From NCBI RefSeq assembly GCF_014764505.1, contig NZ_JACXWX010000002.1:248001-312000 (forward strand): a DNA stretch of 64,000 bases, written 5' to 3'. The DNA is from Phormidium tenue FACHB-886 (lineage in GTDB: Bacteria > Cyanobacteriota > Cyanobacteriia > Elainellales > Elainellaceae). Of the stretch, positions 42,712 through 51,648 are shown piece after piece; position 1 is the first letter of the stretch, and the number at the start of each line of letters is the position of its first letter. Below the pieces are notes generated by a model, which made no database searches, was not told where the DNA came from, and saw nothing but the letters and a program-made list of their open reading frames with translations. A program made the position numbers and the translations under genes.

Positions 42712-44532
42712 ATGGCACATTCTGCTTCAACTCGTGCTTCTCGAGCTTCGTCAGGCTTTTTCAATTCATCGTTTCAACTGGATCGCGCCTTGCGTCTATC
42801 GATAGGCGAAGCGACAGGGGCAGGGGCGATCGCCGACTTTAACAACGACAACAATCTCGATCTGGTCTTTACCCTGTCAAACGCAACGCTCAGCGATAAC
42901 GTTATTGTGCGGTTGGGCAATGGTAAGGGCAGCTTTGGCACGGCGCAGACCACGGCTGCCAACGGCAACAGCCCGATTGCTCTTGCCACAGGCGACTTCA
43001 ACAACGACGGCAATCAAGACATTGCCACGGCAAACATTAACTCAAACACAGTTTCTGTGCTGCTGGGCACCGGCACCGGCACCTTTCGCACTGCAGAAAC
43101 GTTTCGAGTGGGGAATCAGCCCAATTCGATCATCACGGCTGACTTGAACCGCGACGGCAGGCTCGACATTGTCACGGCAAACGCTAATTCGCAGGCGGGC
43201 AGTCTCTCGGTGCTGCTGGGCACGGGCAACGGCGGCTTTCAGGTCAATACCATTAGCGATCGATCGCCTAGAGCAGAGCCTTTTGCGGTTGCCACAGGCG
43301 ATTTTGACAAAGATGGCAGGCTGGATCTGGCAACGGTAGAAGCGGAACGCGGAACGCTAACGCTGCTGTTTGGCGATGGTAGAGGCGACTTTGGGGATGC
43401 CAAAACCTTTAATCTTGGTAATATTCAGCCCGTGGCTTTAGCGGTCGGCGACTTTGATACAGATGGCGAGCTAGATATTGCACTCACCAACCTTGTCAAC
43501 TCTACTCAGAATGTAGGGGTGCTGTTCGGCGATGGCGATGGCGGTTTTGAGCGAAGCACTTTCATAACAACCAACCTGCGCGGAAACGCGATCGCTGCTC
43601 AAGACCTAGACGGAGACGGCAACCTAGACATTGTGACCAGCAGCCGAGATGCGGGTCAAGTTGCTGTAGTGCGGGGCGATGGCAAAGGCAGCTTTAGACG
43701 ATCTGTGAGTGTTGCGGTGGGCAGGCTTCCCAATAGCCTTGCGATCGGCGATCTAAACCGCGATGATAAGCCGGATCTGGTGACTGCTCATCTGGGTGAA
43801 ACGGATGCAGCGATCGTGCTAAATCGATCGGCTTTTGTCTTATTTCGGGAGCCATCGGACGGTAACTCCGGGATAGTGGATGCCTCTAAAGAAACTAAAG
43901 TCTCGATTACTGCCGATTTAGCCAAACAAACGCTGATAGTGAATCGATCGTCTTCACTGCGATATCGTCTGGTTAATTATCGGGAAGTTTCTGGAACGCA
44001 GATGAGAGATACGCTCACGGGCAGCGGCGAAACCGACACGCTGACGGGCAACAACGGGGCAGATACGCTCACAGGCGGTGGCGGCAATGACAAACTGTCT
44101 GGGGGTGAGGGCAGCGATCGGCTGAGCGGCAGCACGGGCAACGATGACCTCAACGGTGGACGCGGCAACGATATGCTGACGGGCGATCAGGGCAGCGATC
44201 GCTTCTTGTTCAGCACGGGTGCTGCTTTTAGGCAATCAGACGGCAGCGATCGGATAACGGACTTCAAACGAGGCGAAGATAAGATCGTGCTGGCACGGAA
44301 GACCTTTTCAGCGTTAGGCAGGCGCGGCAGCTTTTTGACGGTAGCAGATCGCGCCGAAGCGCAGACCAGCCGAGCGCTGATTACCTATGTCCGGTCGAGC
44401 GGGCAGCTATTTTACAATGCCAACAGCGCAGCCGCAGGCTTTGGAAACGGTGGAGAATTTGCCACGATTGCCCAATCAAACTCTCCAAATGGAGCGCTGG
44501 GCAGCTCAGATTTTTCAGTATCGCTGTCCTGA
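42712..44532 (+). CDS. FG-GAP/VCBS repeat protein with RTX calcium-binding tail
   Basis: A 606-residue predicted secreted protein. Residues about 30-380 carry seven or so FG-GAP/VCBS units, each with a calcium-loop core such as GDFNNDGNQDIATAN, GDFDKDGRLDLATV and GDLNRDDKPDLVTAH, forming a beta-propeller. Residues about 425-490 are RTX nonapeptide repeats (GGGGNDKLSGGEGSDRLSG), followed by the usual type I secretion C-terminal domain (FLFSTGAAFRQSDGSDRITD). It has no N-terminal signal, as expected for type I export. The start at 42712 has AAAGGAG upstream. The role (adhesion, surface or extracellular matrix) is inferred only. Confidence 0.9.
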   Translation: MAHSASTRASRASSGFFNSSFQLDRALRLSIGEATGAGAIADFNNDNNLDLVFTLSNATLSDNVIVRLGNGKGSFGTAQTTAANGNSPIALATGDFNNDGNQDIATANINSNTVSVLLGTGTGTFRTAETFRVGNQPNSIITADLNRDGRLDIVTANANSQAGSLSVLLGTGNGGFQVNTISDRSPRAEPFAVATGDFDKDGRLDLATVEAERGTLTLLFGDGRGDFGDAKTFNLGNIQPVALAVGDFDTDGELDIALTNLVNSTQNVGVLFGDGDGGFERSTFITTNLRGNAIAAQDLDGDGNLDIVTSSRDAGQVAVVRGDGKGSFRRSVSVAVGRLPNSLAIGDLNRDDKPDLVTAHLGETDAAIVLNRSAFVLFREPSDGNSGIVDASKETKVSITADLAKQTLIVNRSSSLRYRLVNYREVSGTQMRDTLTGSGETDTLTGNNGADTLTGGGGNDKLSGGEGSDRLSGSTGNDDLNGGRGNDMLTGDQGSDRFLFSTGAAFRQSDGSDRITDFKRGEDKIVLARKTFSALGRRGSFLTVADRAEAQTSRALITYVRSSGQLFYNANSAAAGFGNGGEFATIAQSNSPNGALGSSDFSVSLS

Positions 44533-44542
44533 CTCCACCGCT

Positions 44543-46081
44543 TCACCCGCCGATCGCCCACTGCACGATTGCCTCTGTTAAACCTGGCAGCGTATAGGCT
44601 TGCGCTTCAATGTCGACCCGTCCAAAGCACTCCAGACAGTCTTTGGAGGTTTGCGGCCCGATCGAGGCGATGCGAATCTGTGGCGGCAGCGGTGTGCCGG
44701 CGGGGTGGATGGTTTGCCACAGCTGAGCAAAACATCTCACGGTTTTGGAGCTGGCAAAGGTGATGACATCAATTTTGCCTTGGCGCAGTGCATCGATCGC
44801 TTCTGGGGTCATGGCTTTGGCGCAGCCAGACTCGTAGGCCGCCACTTCAACCACCGTTGCCCCTTGCGCCATAAATTCTTTGACCAGCACTTCCCGCCCG
44901 CCTGTTTCCACTCGGGGGAACAGCAGCTTCAGCTGCGACAGGTGACTGCGGTCTGGGAAGGTTTCGATCAGCGAATCTGCGACAAAGTTAGGCGGCACAA
45001 AATCAGGTTGAATACCCCGCTGCTCAAGTCTGACAGCGGTTTTTTGTCCCACGACAGCAATCTGGATGCCTGCAAGGGCGCGAGCATCTTTGCCCTGTGC
45101 CGTCAGGCGATCGAAAAAATAGTTTACGGCATTTGTGGAGGTGAGGATCAGCCAGTCGAACGTTTGCAGTGCCGCGATCGCCTCATCTAATTTTTCCCAG
45201 CTAGAGGGCGGATAAATTTCTAGCGCAGGCATCTCAATTACCGTTGCACCCTGCTGCCGCAAGAGCTGAGAAAACTGGCTAGCTTGCCCGGCAGCACGGG
45301 TTGTCAGGAGAGTTTTGCCTGTAAGGGGGAGCGGTGGATGGGTCATAGGGGGCGCAGGCGATTGCAGATAGGGACGGAGGTTGACCACTTCGCCGATCAC
45401 AATGATGCAGGGCGAGAGGAATTGACGGCTGGTGTGTTGAACGATCGCTTCTAAGCTGTTGATCCAGAGTTGCTGCTGCGGATGCCCTGCCCAGCGAATG
45501 ATGGCGATCGGCGTTTGGGGCGATCGTCCGTGGGTTAGCAAGCGATCGACAATTTCAGCTAGAGTTCTGCCGCCCATCAGAATTACAAGCGTCTCTAGGT
45601 GGGCGAGGTTTTCCCAGTCCAGCGCTTCTGGCTCATGGGCACTCAGGACGGTAAAAGAACGGCTTAGTACCGGATCGGTGAGAGGAATGCTTGCCAGCAG
45701 GGGAGCCGCCAGCGCTGAAGACAGACCGGGAACCACCTCAAACGGACAGTCAGCGGCGATCAGCGCTTGAATTTCGGCAGTGCTGCGCCCAAACACAAAC
45801 GGATCGCCGCTTTTTAGCCGCACCACCTGCTGTCCCTGCTGACAGTGGGTCACTAGCAGTTCGTTAATCTCGGCTTGAGAAGCGCTAGGCTGACCGCCAC
45901 GCTTGCCCACATTTAGCTTGAGGCAAGCCTCCGGGGCAAGCTGCAGCAGCTCTGCATCTACCAAGGCATCGTAAATTAACACCTCGGCAGTGCCGAGAAG
46001 CTGCTGTGCCCGCAGCGTCAGATGGGCAAGACTGCCCACGCCTGAGCCAACCAAGTAAGCTGTACCAATGCGATGGGTCAT
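44543..46081 (-). CDS. cobA-hemD: uroporphyrinogen-III C-methyltransferase / uroporphyrinogen-III synthase fusion
   Basis: A 512-residue bifunctional enzyme. The first half (1-250) is the SAM-dependent methylase that makes precorrin-2 for siroheme and cobalamin: AEVLIYDALVDAELLQL, VGKRGGQPSASQAEIN, VRLKSGDPFVFGR and CPFEVVPGLSSALAAPL. The second half (about 265-505) is uroporphyrinogen-III synthase: LLTTRAAGQASQFSQLLR, LILTSTNAVNYFFDRL, AVVGQKTAVRLEQRG, LLFPRVETGGREVL and VITFASSKTVRCF. The N-terminal SAM loop reads VGSGVGSLAHLTLRA rather than GAGPGDPxLLT. The ATG at 46081 has GAGGGAG upstream. It converges with the RTX gene, 10 bases apart. Confidence 0.93.
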   Translation of the reverse strand: MTHRIGTAYLVGSGVGSLAHLTLRAQQLLGTAEVLIYDALVDAELLQLAPEACLKLNVGKRGGQPSASQAEINELLVTHCQQGQQVVRLKSGDPFVFGRSTAEIQALIAADCPFEVVPGLSSALAAPLLASIPLTDPVLSRSFTVLSAHEPEALDWENLAHLETLVILMGGRTLAEIVDRLLTHGRSPQTPIAIIRWAGHPQQQLWINSLEAIVQHTSRQFLSPCIIVIGEVVNLRPYLQSPAPPMTHPPLPLTGKTLLTTRAAGQASQFSQLLRQQGATVIEMPALEIYPPSSWEKLDEAIAALQTFDWLILTSTNAVNYFFDRLTAQGKDARALAGIQIAVVGQKTAVRLEQRGIQPDFVPPNFVADSLIETFPDRSHLSQLKLLFPRVETGGREVLVKEFMAQGATVVEVAAYESGCAKAMTPEAIDALRQGKIDVITFASSKTVRCFAQLWQTIHPAGTPLPPQIRIASIGPQTSKDCLECFGRVDIEAQAYTLPGLTEAIVQWAIGG

Positions 46082-46200
46082 GAAGCTCCCTCTAGGTTTA
46101 TCTTTGATCAAACCAGATCAGGAGGGCAGCTGGATGAGATGCGGCTTTGTTCTGCAGGTATGCAAAAGGTTTTGTCGGGGTTGGCACCTGCCTTGCCGCA

Positions 46201-47175
46201 CTAGCTGTGCCAGCTGCAGGCGATCGGGAAGATCAGGTACTCTAAGTAGAACAGCTTCCAAATGAACTGGTAGAAGCGGGCGATCGCAGCTCGGTCTTGC
46301 AGATCAACACCCAGGCTCATTGCCCAAAAGACGGCTAGGGGTAGGGCATGGGTGGCAATTAGAAAGAAATTCATTCCCGGTATAACCAGCCCCACGACGA
46401 TTATGCCGAGATAGCAGAGCGTCAGCACCCAGCGCGCCAAGTTAAATACGGCTTTTTGCCCCAGCTGCAATGTAAACGTTGTGATGTGGTAAAGCCGATC
46501 GCCTTCTGAGTCGGGAATGTCTTTAAAGATGGCGATCGCAAAGGTAAATCCCAAAATAAATAAAGTTAGCGCCCAAACGATGACCGGAATTTGCGGCGGC
46601 TGCCCCAGCTGCTGGTTGAAATGTAAAAACAGACCTAAGTTAACGATCGCCCCCCGTACGGAAAAGATACAGAGCGATGCCCACACAGGAAACCGCTTTA
46701 GGCGAATCGGCGGCAGTGAGTAAGCCGTTCCGATCAACAAGCTCGACCACACGGTCGCCAGCAAAAACAGCCCTCCCCACGCCGACAACAGCAACGCCAA
46801 AGTGCCCGTTGTCAGAACGATCGCCCAGCCCTGCTGCTTAGAGAATTCTCCAGAAGCGAGCGGCAAGTGGGGTTTATTGATGCGATCAATCTCTATGTCT
46901 TCGAGCTGGTTCAACCCGACGATGTAGACATTGCCGCATAGACAGGCTAAGAGGGGCAGAATTAAAGATACAAAGTGAAATTGCTCTCCTGCCCCATGTC
47001 CCCACCCACCTACTCCCCAAGACACGCCTGCCAACCCCAACACGCTTAAACTTGTACCAATCACAGTATGGGGGCGGCAAAACTTCCAGAAGGCATAGAG
47101 CCAGTGGGAGCGTGGCGCTGCGGAATGAATAGAAGATTTGGGGGAAACGGAACGGTTTTCAGAAATTTGGCTCAT
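46201..47175 (-). CDS. homogentisate phytyltransferase
   Basis: A 324-residue UbiA-family prenyltransferase with eight or nine membrane helices that joins homogentisate with phytyl diphosphate in tocopherol (vitamin E) synthesis. It shows KFCRPHTVIGTSLSVLGLAG at the start, the first Asp-rich motif NQLEDIEIDRINKPHLPLAS and the second near FKDIPDSEGDRLYHI. Both are typical of the homogentisate phytyltransferase group, as in Synechocystis slr1736. Start ATG at 47175 is preferred; a frame is open to 47193. The next gene, the RTX protein at 47551, is divergent, with about 375 bases between. Confidence 0.9.
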   Translation of the reverse strand: MSQISENRSVSPKSSIHSAAPRSHWLYAFWKFCRPHTVIGTSLSVLGLAGVSWGVGGWGHGAGEQFHFVSLILPLLACLCGNVYIVGLNQLEDIEIDRINKPHLPLASGEFSKQQGWAIVLTTGTLALLLSAWGGLFLLATVWSSLLIGTAYSLPPIRLKRFPVWASLCIFSVRGAIVNLGLFLHFNQQLGQPPQIPVIVWALTLFILGFTFAIAIFKDIPDSEGDRLYHITTFTLQLGQKAVFNLARWVLTLCYLGIIVVGLVIPGMNFFLIATHALPLAVFWAMSLGVDLQDRAAIARFYQFIWKLFYLEYLIFPIACSWHS

Positions 47176-47550
47176 AGATGCCTCAACGAACAATCCGGCT
47201 CAATCTTTAGCAATTATCAGATCATTGGTAGAACTATCTGAGGAAAGAAATATAAAACCCTCAGTAAAACATTTACAGCGCCGAGTGCTTAAGCAATTGA
47301 AAATTGTAGATTTCATGCAAAGCGAATCATTAAAGACAAAAGCCTTTATCTTTAGAAGCTGTTGAAATTTGTTCTTTTAAATCACTGACAGACGACCAAC
47401 CAAAAGTTTGTAAATTCCTGGGGAACGTCTGGAAACTTTCCGCCGTCATGGCGAAAGTAACCCACCCCAAGCAACACTCTCCTCCGGCGTAGTCTGTTGA
47501 ATCAAGCATTCTACCCCCTCGAAGCACAGAAGGAATTGAGGCACAGAACT

Positions 47551-48585
47551 ATGGAAAGCTCACAAAATACACGATTTTTTGATTTGGATCTAGGCGGTCT
47601 TCTAAGCAGTCTTGACGTCGGCAACATTGTAAGCAACCTGCTTGGCGGCGGCGTTTTGGACTTATTTAACCTTAGTGATATTTTTGACTCGCTGCTTGGC
47701 AGTAACAATATCTTTGATAGCGTCAATTTGGGTGACGTCTTTGGCGATCTAGGTGTTGATAGCTTATTTGGCTCAATTGATCTGACTGATATTTTTGATA
47801 CGTTAGGCGATATTGGTCTTGATGCAGGAGTTTCGATCGATGATTTGGTCAGCGATTTAGGAGATCTATTCGGCAATGTGGATCTAGGAGATATCTTTGG
47901 TGGTCTAGATGATGACTACTACTATATCTTTGACAAGCTATCTGCCGATGATTTTGTCAGCGGTTTGGGTCAAATTAGCGGCTTGACTGGTGCCGACAAG
48001 AAGCTCAACGTTAAAGACGTCGATCTGCTAGATGGCTTTGGCTCGGTACTGAACCTGCTGGGTGAAACCGACTTGCTTAAGGGACTCTCGATCCAAGATA
48101 TTTTCTCAGGTGACCTCAAAGGCAATCAGCTTAAGGGAAATAGCAGAGACGATCTGCTGCTGGGGCGCAAAGGAAACGATCGGCTGCTTGCCCTCAAAGG
48201 CGATGACCTGGCAAACGGCGGCGAAGGAAACGACTATCTCGACGGCTGGACGGGTAAAGATGTCCTGGTTGGCAATTTGGGTAACGACGACCTGAACGGC
48301 GGCACAGGCGATGACATTCTTGCGGGCGGTGTGGGCAACAACAAGAGCAGTGGCGGCAAAGGCGATGACTTCTTCCTGCTGCAGTCCAAAGGCAACACGC
48401 TAATCCGCGACTTTAACACCCGCGATGACAAGCTGATTGTGCTGGGCAACGTTAGCTTTGATGATCTGCAGATCAGCCAGCGGGGTGACAGTGCGATCGT
48501 CAGCCTTGGCGGTAAGCAGCTTGCTACGCTGCAGGGGGTTAATGCCGATCGGCTCACCGAAAGGGCTTTTTCAACGCTCGGTTAA
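47551..48585 (+). CDS. RTX-type protein with Asp/Leu/Phe-rich amphipathic repeats
   Basis: A 344-residue acidic protein. Residues about 10-150 consist of repeated short units of the type (V/I)(D/N)LGD(V/I)FG, for example VNLGDVFGDLGVDSLFG and VDLGDIFGGLDDDYYY, giving an Asp/Leu/Gly/Phe-rich region predicted to be amphipathic. Residues about 205-275 are RTX calcium-binding repeats (GNSRDDLLLGRKGNDRLLA, GGTGDDILAGGVGNN). The end resembles the type I secretion C-terminal domain (FFLLQSKGNTLIRDFNTRD). The start at 47551 has a GAGG element 12 bases upstream. It has a strong terminator. Function is unknown; an extracellular calcium-dependent structure is inferred. Confidence 0.85.
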   Translation: MESSQNTRFFDLDLGGLLSSLDVGNIVSNLLGGGVLDLFNLSDIFDSLLGSNNIFDSVNLGDVFGDLGVDSLFGSIDLTDIFDTLGDIGLDAGVSIDDLVSDLGDLFGNVDLGDIFGGLDDDYYYIFDKLSADDFVSGLGQISGLTGADKKLNVKDVDLLDGFGSVLNLLGETDLLKGLSIQDIFSGDLKGNQLKGNSRDDLLLGRKGNDRLLALKGDDLANGGEGNDYLDGWTGKDVLVGNLGNDDLNGGTGDDILAGGVGNNKSSGGKGDDFFLLQSKGNTLIRDFNTRDDKLIVLGNVSFDDLQISQRGDSAIVSLGGKQLATLQGVNADRLTERAFSTLG

Positions 48586-48610
48586 GTTACTCCATCCAAA
48601 AGATCCTGTG

Positions 48611-48644
48611 TGCTGTTGCTGCATGGCAGCAACAGCATTTTTTT
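48611..48644 (+). terminator. intrinsic terminator
   Basis: Perfect 12-bp stem TGCTGTTGCTGC (48611-48622) with complement at 48626-48637, a 3-base loop, followed by T7 (48638-48644). It ends the RTX gene transcript just before the convergent lipoate ligase gene. Confidence 0.92.
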
Positions 48645-48652
48645 AAGCGCAA

Positions 48653-49390
48653 TCAAGCGGAAAGTGCTGTAACGGCTTGCCATTCGTCTTCTGTCAAAGG
48701 CTGACTCACCAACGGGGCACCCAGCCGATCGCCCAAGGCTTGAGTCAGCGTCTCAATCACCGTTTGTATAGCGGCAGCCTCACCTAAACCCGACGGCAGC
48801 TCGATCGGCTCTAGCTCAATGCCAAACACCTGCTGAAAGAGCTTGGCATCAGGATTGAGCCGGATGGAACCATGCTGCAGAATGGCGTTACCTTGCCGCA
48901 GTTGGGCGCTGCCGATCAGCTTGGCTCCATTGGGCAGCACCAAATCGGCAGCGGTGGCAGTGCCAAAGCAGTTGGCGTTGTGGATGTAGCCCCGTCCCGC
49001 TTCACCATAGCGCAGCTCAACGCCGAGCGCGCGCCAACCCGCAATCAAAAACTCGCAAATGGTTTGATATGCCTGCATTCGGCTTCCAGGTAGACCTGAT
49101 GTCACCACAGCGTAGGTCAGATCTCCCTGGTGCAGCACTGCCCGTCCGCCGCTGGGACGCTGCACTAAGTCGATCGGCTGCCCCTTCCAGGTCAACTGCT
49201 GCCAGAACTCCGGATATCGCCGCTGGTGATAGCCCAATGAAATCGCCGCAGGTTGCCAAGTGTAGAACCGCAGCGTTGGTGGATGAAGTCCCTGGCAGTG
49301 ACGGTGGATTAGCCAGCGATCGATCGCCATCTGCGCCGAGCCGCTAGCCTCCAACAGTGGAATCAGCCGCCAGTACTCAAATTCTTTCAA
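48653..49390 (-). CDS. lipoate-protein ligase A family protein
   Basis: About 245 residues of the BPL/LplA/LipB fold that attaches lipoate (or octanoate or biotin) to carrier lysines. It shows GSAQMAIDRWLIHRH, LRFYTWQPAAISLGYHQ, the conserved VQRPSGGRAVLHQGDLTYAV and GTATAADLVLPNGAKLIGSAQ with the catalytic Lys. The C-terminal accessory domain of LplA is absent. The start is likely TTG at 49390, with GAGG eight bases before; a TTG at 49408 is also possible. It is cytoplasmic. It does not seem to be in an operon; it lies between a strong terminator and a hairpin. Confidence 0.85.
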   Translation of the reverse strand: MKEFEYWRLIPLLEASGSAQMAIDRWLIHRHCQGLHPPTLRFYTWQPAAISLGYHQRRYPEFWQQLTWKGQPIDLVQRPSGGRAVLHQGDLTYAVVTSGLPGSRMQAYQTICEFLIAGWRALGVELRYGEAGRGYIHNANCFGTATAADLVLPNGAKLIGSAQLRQGNAILQHGSIRLNPDAKLFQQVFGIELEPIELPSGLGEAAAIQTVIETLTQALGDRLGAPLVSQPLTEDEWQAVTALSA

Positions 49391-49435
49391 AGAGCAGACC
49401 TCAAACAAAAAGCCAATTCAGATAGGGAGCTAATA

Positions 49436-49470
49436 TAGAGCGCCAGAACCCTACGGGCACTGGCGCTCTA
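49436..49470. terminator. hairpin between pst operon and lipoate ligase
   Basis: TAGAGCGCCAG (49436-49446) pairs with CTGGCGCTCTA (49460-49470). It follows the end of the DUF3493 gene, the last gene of the pst block on the minus strand, and could end that transcript; the downstream U-tract is poor. Confidence 0.55.
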
Positions 49471-49568
49471 CTAGTATTCACAGGGATTTATGGCTAGGGT
49501 CTTTATATTGGCTGACCCCATTTGAACTGTATTAAGTGTGACAGAAAAATTTGAGAGAGGCTCAGTTT

Positions 49569-49859
49569 TTAATCTTTCCTTAACTTCTCTAATTCGGTAC
49601 TTTTGATGCTAGCGCGCCGCTCGATCCGAAACAGCCACACCATCAGCGCTAAAACGCCCACCTGAAGCGCAAAGTTGGGTAGCGCGGTTGCCACCTCTCG
49701 CCCCGCCAGCAGCTGTGCCAAAAAAATAACGGCTCCAATCAAGCCAGAAGCACCAAAGCCAAGGTAGACAAATTGCCGGAGCCCTCGATAGGGGGCTTTG
49801 GCTTCGGCTCTGAGCTGAGCATAGAGTTCGGGGTCAAGTTTGCGTTTGGAATCAGGCAT
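49569..49859 (-). CDS. DUF3493 family membrane protein
   Basis: A 96-residue protein with two membrane helices (YLGFGASGLIGAVIFLAQ and ALQVGVLALMVWLF) and the DUF3493 pattern KLDPELYAQLRAEAKAPYRG at the N-terminus and a charged tail. Homologues in plants (LPA3) help photosystem II accumulate; the cyanobacterial role is less clear. The gene is 34 bases downstream of pstB on the same strand, so it is probably transcribed with the pst operon, but a functional link to phosphate uptake is unproven. Confidence 0.8.
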   Translation of the reverse strand: MPDSKRKLDPELYAQLRAEAKAPYRGLRQFVYLGFGASGLIGAVIFLAQLLAGREVATALPNFALQVGVLALMVWLFRIERRASIKSTELEKLRKD

Positions 49860-49893
49860 GGGGATGGGGGATAGCTGAACTCAGGCGCTCTGC

Positions 49894-50727
49894 CTAGCCA
49901 AATCGCCCTGCTACATAGTCGCGGGTCCGTTGATCGACTGCGCTATTGAAAATTTGGGCGGTCTCTCCAAACTCTACCATGCGGCCGATCTGGCTTTCAT
50001 CCGTGCTGAAGAAGGCAGTGTAGTCAGAGATGCGGGCAGCTTGCTGCATGTTGTGCGTCACGATCGCAATCGTCAAATCATTTCGCAGCGAGTGGATTAG
50101 CTGTTCAATCTTCATAGTGGCGATCGGGTCGAGCGCTGAGCAAGGTTCATCCATCAGCAGCACCTTGGGCTTAACGGCTAGTGCCCGCGCAATACAGAGC
50201 CGCTGTTGCTGTCCGCCCGAAAGCCCAAAGGCAGACTTGAAGAGATGGTCTTTGACTTCATCCCAGAGGGCCGCATCAACTAGCGCAGCTTGCACGATCT
50301 CGTCTAGCTGCGATCTGGAGGGGCGATCGGCAATACGAATGCCATAGGCAACGTTTTCGTAGATGCTCATAGCAAACGGGTTGGGCTTCTGGAACACCAT
50401 ACCAATCTGCCGTCGTAGCCGATTGAGATTGACGCGGGGGTGATAGATATCTTGCCCAAAGAAGTCTACGCGCCCTTTGATGCGAACTTCTGTTTCTAAC
50501 TCGCCAATGCGGTTTAAGGCTTTGACAAAGGTAGATTTGCCACAGCCCGACGGACCAATAATCGCGGTGACGCGCCGCTGTGGGATGGCTAAAGTTACGC
50601 CTTCCAGCACTTTGCGAGCGCCATAAAAGAAACCCATATTGATCGCCTGCATGGCTGGAACGCTTCCAATATCTAATGCAGCTTTAGAGTTGAAATAGGT
50701 TTTGGGATTGGGGTTGAAGGAGGTCAT
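49894..50727 (-). CDS. pstB: phosphate ABC transporter ATP-binding protein
   Basis: A 277-residue ATPase of the high-affinity phosphate importer. It has Walker A GPSGCGKSTFVKAL, the ABC signature FGLSGGQQQRLCIARAL, Walker B VLLMDEPCSALDP and the switch VTHNMQQAARISDY, all typical of PstB. It ends a pstS-pstC-pstA-pstB unit transcribed leftwards; spacing to pstA is 14 bases. The ATPase drives uptake of phosphate bound by PstS through PstC/PstA. Confidence 0.97.
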   Translation of the reverse strand: MTSFNPNPKTYFNSKAALDIGSVPAMQAINMGFFYGARKVLEGVTLAIPQRRVTAIIGPSGCGKSTFVKALNRIGELETEVRIKGRVDFFGQDIYHPRVNLNRLRRQIGMVFQKPNPFAMSIYENVAYGIRIADRPSRSQLDEIVQAALVDAALWDEVKDHLFKSAFGLSGGQQQRLCIARALAVKPKVLLMDEPCSALDPIATMKIEQLIHSLRNDLTIAIVTHNMQQAARISDYTAFFSTDESQIGRMVEFGETAQIFNSAVDQRTRDYVAGRFG

Positions 50728-50741
50728 TAGCTCAGGGCAAG

Positions 50742-51626
50742 TCAGCTTGATTTACGAGTGACAAGGCGCGAGAAGATGTTGATGGTGAGAATGACTGCTA
50801 GAAGTACCAAGGCTGCCGTCCAGCCCATAGCGTTCTGTTCAGGAAAGGGCGAGTTTGCGTAGTTATAGATTAGAACGGAAAGAGAAGCTGTGGGGCTATT
50901 GAGGCTACTGAGCCAGTTGTCGCTGGAGAGGGCGGTAAAAATCAGCGGAGCCGTTTCGCCTGCTGCCCGGGCGATCGCCAGTAAAATCCCAGTGACAATT
51001 CCCGGCAGAGCCGTCTTCAATACAATTCGCCAAGTGGTTTGAAACGGATTTCCACCCAGCGCTGCAGAAGCCAACCGCTGTGAAGACGGAACCAGCAGCA
51101 AGGCAGACTCAGTGGATAAAGTGACGATCGGCAGCATGATAATTGCCAGCGCAAAGCTACCTGCCCAAGCCGAAAACTCTTTGGTGGAAAGCACAATCAC
51201 ACCATAGGCAAACACACCCACCACAATCGAAGGAACGCCGCTGAGAATGACAATAATAAATCGGACAAAATATGCTAACCCAGAGGACTGCCCAAACTCT
51301 GCCAGATAGATTGCTGTCATCACTCCAAACGGAATGCTAATCAGCGAGGCCATGCCCACTATGACCACGGTGCCCACGATCGCGTTAGCAATTCCGTTGG
51401 TAACATCAGTCATGCCCATGGGTGCGGGCAATGAGGTGAGGGTTTGCCAACTCAGCTGCGGCAACCCTTGCTGCAGAATGGACAGCAGCACAGCAAACAG
51501 CGGCACTAGCGCCAATGCCGTCAGGCTGGTGACGATCGCTGTCATTAGATAGCCAAAAATTTGTCGTCTCAGGGGTAGAGTGCCTTGTAAATCAATAAGA
51601 GAAGCTTCAGGAATAGAGCCTTGCAT
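50742..51626 (-). CDS. pstA: phosphate ABC transporter permease
   Basis: A 294-residue permease with about six membrane helices. It has LPQLSWQTLTSLPAPMGMTD, NAIVGTVVIVGMASLISIPFG and the EAA-like loop ALGGNPFQTTWRIVLKTALPG, matching PstA. It pairs with PstC to form the channel. ATG at 51626 was taken in place of the upstream TTG at 51632. It is 22 bases downstream of pstC. Confidence 0.95.
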   Translation of the reverse strand: MQGSIPEASLIDLQGTLPLRRQIFGYLMTAIVTSLTALALVPLFAVLLSILQQGLPQLSWQTLTSLPAPMGMTDVTNGIANAIVGTVVIVGMASLISIPFGVMTAIYLAEFGQSSGLAYFVRFIIVILSGVPSIVVGVFAYGVIVLSTKEFSAWAGSFALAIIMLPIVTLSTESALLLVPSSQRLASAALGGNPFQTTWRIVLKTALPGIVTGILLAIARAAGETAPLIFTALSSDNWLSSLNSPTASLSVLIYNYANSPFPEQNAMGWTAALVLLAVILTINIFSRLVTRKSS

Positions 51627-51648
51627 AATCAATAGAGATATTTTTCAG

